Shown: in pieces, positions 1 through 7,605 of the stretch
How the letters are laid out: every line of letters starts with the position of its first letter
Numbering within the stretch: position 1 is the first letter of the stretch
Source of the DNA: DASRDZ01 sp035569495
GTDB lineage: Bacteria; Chloroflexota; Dormibacteria; Aeolococcales; Aeolococcaceae
Assembly (NCBI GenBank): GCA_035569495.1
Contig: DATMMX010000011.1
Coordinates: 372,001-436,000, forward strand
Length of the DNA: 64,000 nt
Reading direction: 5' to 3'
Translations under genes and position numbers: made by a program
Notes under the pieces: model-generated
The model's input: only the letters and a program-made list of their open reading frames with translations
Told to the model about the DNA's origin: nothing
Database searches by the model: none

Positions 1-271
1 GCGGCGTGGTGCGGCGGGGGTCGACGATCAGGTTGGTGTGCACCACGGTGTCGATGCCCAGGGCGCGCACCAGCTTGCCGATCAGGCTGTGGCGGATGTC
101 GGCGCGGACGAAGTCGGTGCGCGCCAGGTCGCGACTGGGCTCGCGGACGTCGACGCCCACGATCTGCTCGACCGACGGGTCTGCCTCCAGCCGCATCGCC
201 AGCTCGCATCCCCAGAAGCGGGAGATGCCGGTGATGAGGACGCGCTGCCGTGCCACGGCGCAGGCCTCCAT
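1..271 (-). CDS. NAD-dependent epimerase/dehydratase, N-terminal fragment (cut by window edge)
   Basis: The first 90 codons of a gene that runs off the left edge of the window. Starting from the ATG at 271 the protein reads a short lead and then RVLITGISRFWG, a Rossmann-type nucleotide-binding beta-turn (a GxxxFxG-like variant of GxxGxxG), followed by an acidic residue at the end of strand 2 (GVDVRE) and a DFVRADIR segment typical of extended short-chain dehydrogenases that act on nucleotide sugars. The next recognisable stretch (GIDTVVHTNLIVDP) matches the position after strand 4. The substrate cannot be told from this part. It is divergent from the sigma-factor gene, with 82 bases between the starts. 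Family assignment is fairly sure; the exact start is less so, since a GTG five codons further in is also possible. Confidence 0.72.
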   Translation of the reverse strand, partial: MEACAVARQRVLITGISRFWGCELAMRLEADPSVEQIVGVDVREPSRDLARTDFVRADIRHSLIGKLVRALGIDTVVHTNLIVDPRRTTP

Positions 272-353
272 GGGGGGTTGCCGAGGCTGCGATGGTAGCG
301 GCTCGGTGCAAGTGAGGGGTGCGGGCGGCGTTGTGGCTATGGAGAGGTGAGGG

Positions 354-893
354 ATGGCTCAACCGGGAAGGGAATTTGCCGCAGTGATCGAGGCAGTGCA
401 GGAGACGGGGGGCGCGGTGCGCGTGTCCGACGTGTACGCCCGCGAGCACGGACGGCTCGCCGCCCTGGGCGCGATGCTCACCGGCGATGCGGCCGCGGGC
501 GAGGACCTGGCCCACGACGTCTTCGTCGACGCGCTGCGGCACTGCCATGACGACCCCGAGTACCTGCGCGAGCCCGCGTGGCCGTGGCTGCGGATCGCGC
601 TGGTGCGGCGGGCGATGCGGCGCCGCGAACGGCTGGCGGGCGAGCTGCGGCGGCTGCCGCTGCTCCATCTCTCGGCCACCGCCGAGCTGGGCTGGTCGGC
701 GGAGACCAACGACTGCCTGGCGGCCCTGGCGGGGTTGCCCGCACGCATGCGCGCGTGCGCGGTGCTCTTCTACTGGCAGGACCTCAGCACCGCGGACGTG
801 GCCCGCGAGCTCGGCCTGTCGGTGCGCACAGTGGAGAACCAGCTCGCCCGCGCCCGGGTGCGGCTGGCCGAGCGGCTGCGGGAGGTGCAGTGA
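354..893 (+). CDS. ECF-type RNA polymerase sigma factor
   Basis: A 179-residue protein of the sigma-70 family, group 4 (ECF). Region 2 lies roughly at residues 26-85 (YAREHGRLAALGAMLTGD, then DLAHDVFVDAL, the helix that contacts core polymerase and the -10 element). Region 4 is at about 118-175 and ends in a clear helix-turn-helix (STADVARELGLSVRTVENQL) that would read the -35 element. The linker is short and there is no region 1 or 3, as expected for the group. A purine-rich GAGAGGTGAGGG stretch precedes the ATG. The stop codon overlaps the next start (TGATG), so it is translated together with a membrane protein that may restrain it, a common sigma/anti-sigma layout. The target promoters are unknown. 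Confidence 0.85.
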   Translation: MAQPGREFAAVIEAVQETGGAVRVSDVYAREHGRLAALGAMLTGDAAAGEDLAHDVFVDALRHCHDDPEYLREPAWPWLRIALVRRAMRRRERLAGELRRLPLLHLSATAELGWSAETNDCLAALAGLPARMRACAVLFYWQDLSTADVARELGLSVRTVENQLARARVRLAERLREVQ

Positions 894-2095
894 TGGATGC
901 GGTCGATCGCAGCTTGCGTGAACGCCTCGGGAGGGTGGGGGCGGAGATGAGCGCGCGGCCGCTGCGCGCGGACGCGGGGTTGGGCGCTGCGCGTGCGCCG
1001 CGTCGCAACCTGCGGCCGCTGCTGGCGGCCGTGGCGCTGGCGGCGGTGGTCGCGGGCATCGCCGGCGGCGCCGGACTGCATTCGCGGCTCAGCGGCCGGT
1101 CGGGCAGCCCCGCGGGCAGCCCGCCGCCGGTGCCCTCGGCCGTGCCGGCCACGCCGGCGCCCACGCCGGCCTACCAGGCGGCCCCGTTCATCTCGTTGTT
1201 CAACAGCGTCCAGGCGGGCTGGGACAGCACCCACAGGCAGCTGGTCGCCTACATCGCCGCGAGTCCCAAGACCAGCAACCCCACGCAGATCTGGACCTGG
1301 GACGGCAGCTGGCACCAGCACGACGCCTCGGGAGGGCCGGGAATCAATGACCAGGGACTGTGGCTCGACGACCCATCCCTGCACGGGATGGTGCTCATCG
1401 GGGGCAGCGCGAACGTGAGCGGCAGCAACTGGTTGTGGGACGGGAGTTCGTGGACGCGTCTCCCCGACACACCATCGCAGTACTGCATGGGCCCGGCGCA
1501 GGCCGCCTTCGACCTCCATCGCGACCAGCTCGTCGTGCTGCTCAGCGACCAGTGCAGCGGGGGCAACACCATCCTCCCCACCGAGACCTGGACCCTCGAC
1601 GGCCGGACCTGGCACCAGCACGCCACCACCCCGGGCAACGGCCCCTCGGCGATGGCGTGGGATCCGCAGGCCAACGCGGTGGTCATGCTCGGCCCGGACA
1701 GCACGGGCAAGGCGCGGGCGTGGACCTGGACGGGCAACGCGTGGACGCGCGGTCCGGCCTCGACGGTCGACTACCCGACCGAGTCCCGCGACCGCGACGG
1801 CGCGGCCTGGGACGCCCACACTGGAGCCGTGGTGCTCTGGGCTCCGGCGGCGTACGACGGCAGCAAGCCGGCGACGGTGATCGCCGACAGCCGGGGCAGC
1901 TTCCGGGCGCTCCCCCAGAGCGGCTACCCGGAGGGCACGGTGGCCGTCTTTGCCGACGGCACCCACGGCAGGCTGCTCGCCATCGGCCAGGAGGCGATCC
2001 CCGCGGCCGCCACTCCGGCGGGCTACGACGCCAACAAGGACTACTACGTCCTCGCCTGGACCGGAAGCACCTGGGTGCCGCTCACCGCCCCCTGA
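893..2095 (+). CDS. Single-pass membrane protein with extracytoplasmic kelch-like beta-propeller; possible partner of the ECF sigma factor
   Basis: A 400-residue protein. About 45 cytoplasmic residues rich in Arg are followed by one membrane helix (around residues 40-62, LLAAVALAAVVAGIAGGAG), a Pro/Ser linker and a large outer domain. The outer domain carries repeated W-x-W-D/T-G units (WTWDGSWHQ, WLWDGSSWTRL, TWTLDGRTWHQ, AWTWTGNAWTR), which look like blades of a kelch or galactose-oxidase-type propeller. The ATG overlaps the sigma-factor stop (TGATG), so the two are co-translated. The topology (short inside part, one helix, outside sensor) fits a transmembrane anti-sigma factor, but no ZAS-type His/Cys motif is visible, so that role is inferred from position only. 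It could also be an unrelated surface protein. Confidence 0.7.
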   Translation: MDAVDRSLRERLGRVGAEMSARPLRADAGLGAARAPRRNLRPLLAAVALAAVVAGIAGGAGLHSRLSGRSGSPAGSPPPVPSAVPATPAPTPAYQAAPFISLFNSVQAGWDSTHRQLVAYIAASPKTSNPTQIWTWDGSWHQHDASGGPGINDQGLWLDDPSLHGMVLIGGSANVSGSNWLWDGSSWTRLPDTPSQYCMGPAQAAFDLHRDQLVVLLSDQCSGGNTILPTETWTLDGRTWHQHATTPGNGPSAMAWDPQANAVVMLGPDSTGKARAWTWTGNAWTRGPASTVDYPTESRDRDGAAWDAHTGAVVLWAPAAYDGSKPATVIADSRGSFRALPQSGYPEGTVAVFADGTHGRLLAIGQEAIPAAATPAGYDANKDYYVLAWTGSTWVPLTAP

Positions 2096-2231
2096 GCACG
2101 GGCGTCATCCCCGCTTCACATCCGCGCGGCGCTCACGTTGCGCCGTGGCCGCGCCGGGGAGAGCCTGTAACCCGGCCGTCGCCGGTATCTGCGAAGCGCC
2201 GTGACGGCTGCGGTTAAGAATTTCGAGTGCG

Positions 2232-3017
2232 ATGAGCGCTGTCCCTCACACCCCACTCCTCGATCCCTTGACCGAGCAAGAAGCCCCCACACCCGTTGCC
2301 GAGACCACCGTCCTGGTGATCGACGACGACCCGGTGATGTGGAGCATGATGGCAATGCTGGGCAGGGAATACGGCTTCACCGTGAAGACCGCCTCCGACG
2401 GCCTCGAGGGACTGCAGCTCGCCGAGCAGTCCGACGCCGATCTGATCGTCCTCGATCTCAACCTGCCGCGCATGACCGGTCTCGACGTCTGCCGCCGCCT
2501 TCGTGGCGCGGGCATCGAGGTGCCCATCGTCATGGTCTCGGCGAACCACGACACCGTCGACATCGTCGTCGGCCTGGAGATCGGCGCCGACGACTACGTC
2601 GCCAAGCCGTTCGAGGTTCGTGAGCTGGCGGCGCGCATCAGTGCGCAGCTTCGCCGGCAGCGCCGCTCGTCGGCGCAGGTGCGGCCCGGACGCCTGAAGT
2701 TCCCCGGCCTGATCATCGACTTCGGACGCCACGAGGTGCTCCGCGACGGCGAGGTCGTCTCGCTGACGCCGACCGAGTTCAACCTGCTCGCGCTGCTCGC
2801 CTCGCGCTCAGGCCGCGTGGTGTCGCGCAGCGAGATGATCCAGCAGGTGTGGGGACAGGGCGCCGAGCTCGACGCGCGCAGCGTCGACGCCCATGTGTAC
2901 CGCCTGCGCCGCAAGGTCGAGCCCGCCGGTGAGCATCCCACCTACATCCACGCCGTGCCCGGCATCGGCTATCGCTTCGACTTCCGCCCGCCGGGCGGAG
3001 TCCGCGGAGCCGAGTAG
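2232..3017 (+). CDS. OmpR/PhoB-family DNA-binding response regulator
   Basis: A 261-residue two-component output protein. A 25-residue unstructured lead precedes a receiver domain (about 26-140) with the acidic pocket at Asp31-33, the phospho-acceptor Asp75 in VLDLNLPRM and the conserved Lys125 in DYVAKPFE. The C-terminal winged helix (about 160-255) contains the signature LTPTEFNLLALLASRSGRVVSR and ends with GIGYRFD, both typical of the OmpR/PhoB subfamily. No histidine kinase is adjacent, so this is an orphan regulator here. It stands alone between the propeller gene and the convergent gdhA. An A/T-rich TTAAGAAT at 2214-2221, ten bases before the ATG, may be its -10 region. Confidence 0.9.
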   Translation: MSAVPHTPLLDPLTEQEAPTPVAETTVLVIDDDPVMWSMMAMLGREYGFTVKTASDGLEGLQLAEQSDADLIVLDLNLPRMTGLDVCRRLRGAGIEVPIVMVSANHDTVDIVVGLEIGADDYVAKPFEVRELAARISAQLRRQRRSSAQVRPGRLKFPGLIIDFGRHEVLRDGEVVSLTPTEFNLLALLASRSGRVVSRSEMIQQVWGQGAELDARSVDAHVYRLRRKVEPAGEHPTYIHAVPGIGYRFDFRPPGGVRGAE

Positions 3018-3027
3018 AACCACGCCC

Positions 3028-4302
3028 TTACGGGAAGACGCCGCGCACCTTGGTGGCGGCGGCGACGCGCTCGACCGCGATCTGGTACGCGGCTTCGCGC
3101 AGTGACACGCGGCGCTCGCGGGCGAGGTCGCGGACCATCACGTAGGAGCGGCTCATGATCAGCTCCAGCCGCGTGTTGACCTCACCGGCCTCCCAGAACA
3201 GCGCCTGCAGATCCTGCACCCACTCGAAGTAGGACACCACCAGGCCGCCGGCGTTGGCCAGGATGTCGGGGATGATCAGCACGCCCTGCTGGGTGAGGAA
3301 CGTCTCCGCGTCGGGCGTCACCGGGGCGTTGGCCCCTTCGGCGATCACCCGAGCGCGCACCCGCTCGACGTTGCCCATGGTGATCTGCGACTCGAGGGCG
3401 GCGGGCACGAGCACGTCGACGTTGAGCTCCAGCAGCTCCTGGTTGGTGATGCGCTCACCGCCGGGAAAGTCGGAGACGCGTCCGCCGCCGCGGCGATGCG
3501 CGTGCAGGGCGTCGAGGTCGAAGCCGGTGCCGTTGTAGATGCCGCCGCGGCTGTCGCTGACCGCGACCACGCTCATGCCCAGCGCGCCGAGCAGCTCCGC
3601 GCACTGCGAGCCGACCTGCCCGAATCCCTGCACAGCGAGCGACGCGCCCTCGACGCGCAGGCCGTGGTCGCGCATCGCCTGCATGGTCACCGTGGTGAGG
3701 CCGCGACCGGTCGCCTGGTAGCGCCCCGCCGAGCCGCCGATCTCGGTCGGCTTGCCGGTCACCGACGCGCTGACCGAGTAGCCCGCGTGCATGGAGATCG
3801 TGTCCATGATCCAGGCCATCACCCGCCAATCGGTGCCCATGTCGGGCGCGGGGATGTCCTTCTCAGGTCCGACCAGCAGCGAGATTTCCGTGGTGAAACG
3901 CCGGGTCATCCGCTCCAGCTCGGACTCGCTCATCGCCCGCGGATCGCAGACCACGCCGCCCTTGGCGCCGCCGAAGGGAATCTCCACCAGCGCTGCCTTC
4001 CAGGTCATGAACATGGCCAGCGCGCGGCAGTCGTCGAGGGTCATCGCGGGGTGGTAGCGCAGGCCGCCCTTGGCCGGTCCCCGCGCGATGTTGTGCTGCA
4101 CGCGGAAGCCGGTGAAGACGCCGAACTCGCCGTCGTCGAACTCGACGGGGAAGTGCACCACCAGCTCGCGCTTGACCTCGCGGAGGATCTGGCGCAGCGA
4201 GTCGTCGAGGTGGAGCTGGTCGGCGGCGGCGTCGAACTGGTGCTGCGCCGTGGCGTAGGCGCTGCCGTCGCCCATGCGCGGGACCGGCGGCGCGGCGCTC
4301 AT
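3028..4302 (-). CDS. gdhA: Glutamate dehydrogenase (Glu/Leu/Phe/Val dehydrogenase family)
   Basis: A 424-residue enzyme that interconverts glutamate and 2-oxoglutarate plus ammonia using NAD(P). The length is that of the short hexameric class. The substrate domain has GPAKGGLRYHP (about residues 75-85), Lys102 in MTWKAAL and the catalytic Lys114 in PFGGAKGGV. The nucleotide domain has the Rossmann turn VQGFGQVGSQ. The ATG follows the stop of the upstream PHA-type regulator without a gap (TAGATG), so the two are almost certainly co-translated. Coenzyme preference cannot be fixed by eye. The gene is convergent with the response regulator gene, with only 10 bases between them. Confidence 0.93.
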   Translation of the reverse strand: MSAAPPVPRMGDGSAYATAQHQFDAAADQLHLDDSLRQILREVKRELVVHFPVEFDDGEFGVFTGFRVQHNIARGPAKGGLRYHPAMTLDDCRALAMFMTWKAALVEIPFGGAKGGVVCDPRAMSESELERMTRRFTTEISLLVGPEKDIPAPDMGTDWRVMAWIMDTISMHAGYSVSASVTGKPTEIGGSAGRYQATGRGLTTVTMQAMRDHGLRVEGASLAVQGFGQVGSQCAELLGALGMSVVAVSDSRGGIYNGTGFDLDALHAHRRGGGRVSDFPGGERITNQELLELNVDVLVPAALESQITMGNVERVRARVIAEGANAPVTPDAETFLTQQGVLIIPDILANAGGLVVSYFEWVQDLQALFWEAGEVNTRLELIMSRSYVMVRDLARERRVSLREAAYQIAVERVAAATKVRGVFP

Positions 4303-4842
4303 CTAGGCGCGACGTGCTCCGCCGCGCCGGTTGTTGGGCTGGCTGTGCAGCAGCTCGTCGACGCGGTCGGACAGCTCGTCGAGCTTGCGCTCGATGCGCT
4401 CCATGTCCTCGACGGTGGCGATGTTGAGGTTGTGCAGGCCGAGGGTGAGCACGTCGTCGACGCGCTCCTCGAGGCGTTCGGCGGTGCGGTCGATGCTGCC
4501 CGCAGCGCGCTTGCGGATGCCCTGGGGCAGCGACAGCGAGGCGCGCACCAGCCCGAGCAGCTGCTCGCCGCGCTCCTTGACCAGGTCGACCAGCACCGGC
4601 TCGGGGAGCGGACCGCGGCGGTGCCGCTCCATGTCGAGGAGGATCTGCGACAGGGTGACGGCGGTGATGTCCTCGCCGGTGTTGCGGTCCACCACCCGCA
4701 CCTCGTGGCCGTCGCGGAGCAGGTCGGCGATGACGTCGAGGGTCACGTACCGCCGCGTGTACGTGTCGTACAGCTTGCGGTTCGAGTACTTCTTGATGAC
4801 GTGCGTTTCGGGCGCGCCACTCCTCGGATCTGTGCTGCTCAC
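4303..4842 (-). CDS. PhaR-like polyhydroxyalkanoate synthesis regulator
   Basis: A 179-residue protein. Residues about 14-75 form the PHB/PHA accumulation regulator DNA-binding domain: VIKKYSNRKLYDTYTRRYV, then LDVIADLLRDGHEVRVVDRNTGEDIT and LSQILLDMERH, an almost textbook match. In PHA-producing bacteria this domain binds DNA and PHB granules and represses phasin genes until polymer accumulates. The second half is a long amphipathic helix ending in an Arg-rich tail. It lies just upstream of gdhA with no gap and downstream of a small helical gene. No PHA synthase (phaC) is in the window, so a link to polymer storage rests on the family and on the neighbouring phasin-like and PhaF-like genes. 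Confidence 0.87.
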   Translation of the reverse strand: MSSTDPRSGAPETHVIKKYSNRKLYDTYTRRYVTLDVIADLLRDGHEVRVVDRNTGEDITAVTLSQILLDMERHRRGPLPEPVLVDLVKERGEQLLGLVRASLSLPQGIRKRAAGSIDRTAERLEERVDDVLTLGLHNLNIATVEDMERIERKLDELSDRVDELLHSQPNNRRGGARRA

Positions 4843-4907
4843 CGGGGCCAGACTATACGTCGTGATGGCCGCGTGCGCCGGTCTGCGACCGGCCTTGCCG
4901 GCCGGCT

Positions 4908-5108
4908 CTAGCGGCTGAGACGCGCCGCCTTGAGGATCTGCTCCTGGGCCAGGTCGAGGGCGCCGACGGTGGCGTAGGCCAGGGTGAGAGCGGTCTCACC
5001 GGCCAGCTCGGCCGCTTCGACGACCAGGTGGACCACCGGCGTCGCGGTCTCGACAAGCTGCTCGACGGGGCGGCGGACGGGCATGGGAAGGGTGTCGGTC
5101 AAGGCCAT
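4908..5108 (-). CDS. Small helical protein, phasin-like by context
   Basis: A 66-residue protein from the ATG at 5108 (MALTDTLPM...). ATGs at 5117 and 5162 give 69 and 84 residues. I prefer 5108 because GGAGAG lies about ten bases upstream. After a short Pro-containing lead the whole chain (PVEQLVETATPVVHLVVEAA and on) can form amphipathic helices rich in Val, Ala, Glu and Leu, with no Cys and no clear membrane segment. I do not recognise the family. Its position before a PhaR-type regulator and opposite a PhaF/histone-like gene suggests a granule- or nucleoid-associated helper protein, but this is only inferred from context. It has its own promoter-like sequence at 5173-5202. Confidence 0.55.
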   Translation of the reverse strand: MALTDTLPMPVRRPVEQLVETATPVVHLVVEAAELAGETALTLAYATVGALDLAQEQILKAARLSR

Positions 5109-5172
5109 GTTTGGCATGCTCTCCAGGCACGGATGGGGCCGCGGCCAGCCTCGATTTGGCATGACGCGCTGC

Positions 5173-5202
5173 GTTATAGACAGATTCTTGCACGCCGGTC
5201 AG
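5173..5202 (-). promoter_or_regulatory. Promoter-like -35/-10 pair for the small helical gene
   Basis: On the minus strand a CTGACC box (5202-5197) is followed after 18 bases by TATAAC (5178-5173). Both are 4 to 5 of 6 matches to the housekeeping consensus, and this AT-rich patch stands out in a very GC-rich region. Transcription would start near 5166. Confidence 0.45.
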
Positions 5203-5587
5203 GTGGGGCGCAAGTCGGGGTGGGACTGGGCCTTCCGGCCGCGACTGCGCGGGACTGCGGCCGGCGCCTGTCGCGCGCCAAGTCCGGCGAGTTGCGCGCA
5301 TCTGCCGCACGCTGCAACGCGCATTCGCCGCGACGTCGCGTCTCGCGCGGTGACTCGCGGACCCTTCGGCGAACTGCGACGCGGTGCGCGCGCGGCAGTC
5401 GCACGCGGCGCCGCCGAGGACTCGCGGCGGCTGCGTGCGCGCGTCATTTTGGCGGCGTGCGCGCGACGCCGCAGCGCCGCGCGTTTCTGCCAGGACGGCT
5501 CAGAACGCGCGGCGTGTACATGTCCGCCGTGGCCAGAACTCGGCACGTCAAGCACCGTCATGGATGGACGCATTCCTGCAACACGTG

Positions 5588-5616
5588 TTGACAAGCGAAA
5601 TGCCATCGACCATGCT
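5588..5616 (+). promoter_or_regulatory. Promoter-like element before the KATTAKR-repeat gene
   Basis: A perfect TTGACA (5588-5593) is followed after 17 bases by CATGCT (5611-5616), a weak -10 match. It would give a leader of about 95 bases before the ATG at 5719. Confidence 0.4.
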
Positions 5617-5718
5617 ATGCCCGACCGGCAGGGCAAGCGTGTTTTCTCCACGTCCTGTCACCAACGCAACCGTGGCGGTCGTGCAGTCAGCGGCCGCACC
5701 ATGGGAGGCCCGAGCCCA

Positions 5719-6507
5719 ATGGCAAGAGGCAGACGCAAATCGACGGGAACCATCGGCGGCCTGAGTCGCCGAGGCGAGGCGACCGTCAAGCGAGTGACAC
5801 GTCGCGTGACGACGCGGCGCGCCGCAGGTGGAACCGACCTCGTCAAGGCGGTGCAGAGTCTGGTGAAGGCACTGCCGATCAGCGAGCTGGAGAAGCGTCT
5901 TCAGTCCGTTGAGAAGTCCATCGCCAACCTCGAAGGACAGATCCGCAAGGCCGCTGGGCGCGTCGGCGCCGCAGTCAGCGGAACCGGCACCCGCAAGGCC
6001 GCGGGCGGACGTCGCAAGAAGGCGACCACCGCGAAGCGCCGCACCACCAAGCGCGCGACCACCGCGAAGCGCGCCACCACCGCGAAGCGTCGCACCGTCA
6101 AGCGCGCGACCACCGCGAAGCGCGCCGTCGCCAAGCGCGCCACCACCGCCAAGCGGGCCGTCGCCAAGCGGGCGACCACCGCGAAGCGCGCCACCACGGC
6201 GAAGCGCCGGACCGTCAAGCGCGCCACCACCGCGAAGCGGACCACCACCGCGCGCCGGGTCAAGAAGGCGACCACCGCGAAGCGCGCCACCACGGCGAAG
6301 CGCGCGCCCGCCAAGCGGGCGACCACCGCGAAGCGTGCCACCACGGCGAAGCGCGCCGGAGCGAAGCGCGCGACCACCGTCAAGCGCGCCACCACCGCGA
6401 AGCGGACCACCACGGCACGCACCGGTGCGCGCCGCGGCGCACGCAAGGCCGCGACGGCTCCCGCCGCGGTGACCACGACTCCGGGATCGTCGACGCCGGC
6501 GGCCTGA
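5719..6507 (+). CDS. Histone H1-like / PhaF-like basic repeat protein
   Basis: A 262-residue, extremely basic protein. The start at 5719 is chosen because GGGAGG ends 10 bases upstream; an in-frame ATG at 5701 lacks this. Residues about 1-40 are basic; about 40-85 form an amphipathic helix with heptad-like spacing (LVKALPISELEKRL, then VEKSIANLEGQIRKAAG) that could be a coiled coil. From residue 100 on the chain is a run of ATTAKR, TVKR and AVAKR units (13 exact ATTAKR copies), like the C-terminal tails of histone H1 and of PhaF, the PHA-granule/nucleoid protein of pseudomonads. Likely role: DNA binding, perhaps coupled to granule segregation. Neighbouring PhaR-like and phasin-like genes support the PhaF comparison. 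A strong terminator follows. Confidence 0.72.
   Translation: MARGRRKSTGTIGGLSRRGEATVKRVTRRVTTRRAAGGTDLVKAVQSLVKALPISELEKRLQSVEKSIANLEGQIRKAAGRVGAAVSGTGTRKAAGGRRKKATTAKRRTTKRATTAKRATTAKRRTVKRATTAKRAVAKRATTAKRAVAKRATTAKRATTAKRRTVKRATTAKRTTTARRVKKATTAKRATTAKRAPAKRATTAKRATTAKRAGAKRATTVKRATTAKRTTTARTGARRGARKAATAPAAVTTTPGSSTPAA
6022..6420 (+). repeat. In-frame repeat encoding ATTAKR-type units
   Basis: Tandem imperfect repeats of 12 to 18 bases (core GCGACCACCGCGAAGCGC) inside the basic-protein gene. Thirteen exact ATTAKR units alternate with TTKR, TVKR, AVAKR, APAKR and AGAKR. Such repeats can expand or contract by slippage or recombination, so length may differ between strains. Confidence 0.9.
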
Positions 6508-6526
6508 GCGAGTCCTCTGGTTTGAC

Positions 6527-6562
6527 AAAGGCCCCCGCCTTTCCGGCGGGGGCTTTTCTTTT
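6527..6562 (+). terminator. Factor-independent terminator after the basic-protein gene
   Basis: A perfect 9-bp stem GCCCCCGCC / GGCGGGGGC (6531-6539 with 6545-6553), loop TTTCC, followed by TTTTCTTTT. It begins about 20 bases after the stop codon. The opposite strand also forms the hairpin, so it may partly stop reading from the convergent aldolase gene. Confidence 0.9.
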
Positions 6563-6564
6563 GC

Positions 6565-7605
6565 CTATGCGGCGAGGCTGCTGAGCACGCCGAGCAGCCG
6601 CTGCGCCGCCTCGCGCGCGTCGTCGCGCGACACGCCCAGGTAGGTCATGGCGCGCAGCAGCGGGCCGCCCATGTCGGTGACCAGCACGCCCGCGGCGGCG
6701 GCACGCTCGACCACGGCGGCGGCGGGGATCGGGCATTCGGCGAGCACGATGTTGGTGGGCACCTCGGGCAGCAGCAGGCGCACACCGGGCACGGCGGCCA
6801 GTGCGTCGGCGATCAGCCGCGCGTTGTCGTGGTCCTCGCGGAGCCGCTCCACGTTGTTGCGCAGCGCGTAGAGCCCGGCAGCGGCGAGCACGCCCGCCTG
6901 GCGCATGCCGCCGCCGAGTCGCTTGCGCCAGCGGCGCGCCTGGTCGACCGTTGCCGCGTCGGACGCGAACACCGATCCCACCGGCGCGCCGAGCCCCTTG
7001 GACAGGCACACCGACACCGAGTCGCAGCGCTCCAGCAGTCGCGCCGGGGTGCAATCGAGCGCCACAGCGGCGTTGAACAGCCTGGCGCCGTCGCAGTGGA
7101 CGCGCAGCCCGTGTTCGTGCGCCGCATCGGCAGCGGCGTCGATCAGCGCCGGAGCGATGGCCGCGCCGCCGCGCCGGTTGTGGGTGTTCTCCAGCGACAG
7201 CAGCGTCGAGATCGGGTAGTGGATGTTCTCGGTGCGCACCGCCAGCTCCACCTCGCGCGGCGAGGGCACCCCGCTGGGCGGGTCGAGGAAGCGCATCTGC
7301 ACACCCGCCACCGCCGCCGCGCCGCCGACCTCGTAGACCACCATGTGGTTCTCGCGGTCGACGATCACCTCGTCGCCCGGGTGGGTCTGCGCGCACACCG
7401 CGACCAGGTTGCCCATCGTCCCGCTGGGGACGAACATCGCCGCGGGCTTGCCGAGCAGCTCGGCGACGTACGCCTCCAGTGCGTTGACCGTCGGGTCCTC
7501 GCCCCAGACGTCGTCACCGACCTCCGCCGTCGCCATCGCCTCGCGCATCGCCGCGCCGGGGACGGTGAAGGTGTCGCTGCGCAGATCGATCCTGGATTGG
7601 CTCAT
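6565..7605 (-). CDS. ltaE: Low-specificity L-threonine aldolase / beta-eliminating lyase family
   Basis: A 346-residue PLP enzyme of fold type I. The N-terminus IDLRSDTFTVP and the segment VGDDVWGEDPTVNALE (about 28-44) are hallmarks of low-specificity threonine aldolases, which split threonine or allo-threonine to glycine and acetaldehyde. LLSLENTHNRRGG (about 135-147), the aspartate in HCDGARLFNAAVAL and the PLP-binding Lys203 in CLSKGLGAPVGS are present. The start at 7605 overlaps the stop of the upstream GGDEF gene by four bases, so the aldolase is the last gene of a three-gene minus-strand operon. The functional link to cyclic-di-GMP signalling is not obvious. Confidence 0.88.
   Translation of the reverse strand: MSQSRIDLRSDTFTVPGAAMREAMATAEVGDDVWGEDPTVNALEAYVAELLGKPAAMFVPSGTMGNLVAVCAQTHPGDEVIVDRENHMVVYEVGGAAAVAGVQMRFLDPPSGVPSPREVELAVRTENIHYPISTLLSLENTHNRRGGAAIAPALIDAAADAAHEHGLRVHCDGARLFNAAVALDCTPARLLERCDSVSVCLSKGLGAPVGSVFASDAATVDQARRWRKRLGGGMRQAGVLAAAGLYALRNNVERLREDHDNARLIADALAAVPGVRLLLPEVPTNIVLAECPIPAAAVVERAAAAGVLVTDMGGPLLRAMTYLGVSRDDAREAAQRLLGVLSSLAA

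Larger units (their letters stand above)
5163..5718. other. 556-bp divergent intergenic region without a recognisable gene
   Basis: Open frames exist on both strands here, but they are Arg/Ala-rich GC-driven shadows with no family resemblance. The central part (about 5250-5520) is an alternating GCG/CGC-rich stretch. Promoter-like elements lie at both ends (5173-5202 on minus, 5588-5616 on plus). A small RNA cannot be excluded, but I see no convincing structure. Confidence 0.5.

Noticed and set aside
4984..5718. N-terminal extension of the KATTAKR protein reaching back to 4984
   Set aside because: The upstream part is Arg/Ala-rich shadow sequence crossing the divergent promoter region; a good ribosome site supports the start at 5719.
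6022..6420. CRISPR-like array suggested by regular short repeats
   Set aside because: Units are in frame, have no unique spacers of constant length and encode KATTAKR peptides of a basic protein.
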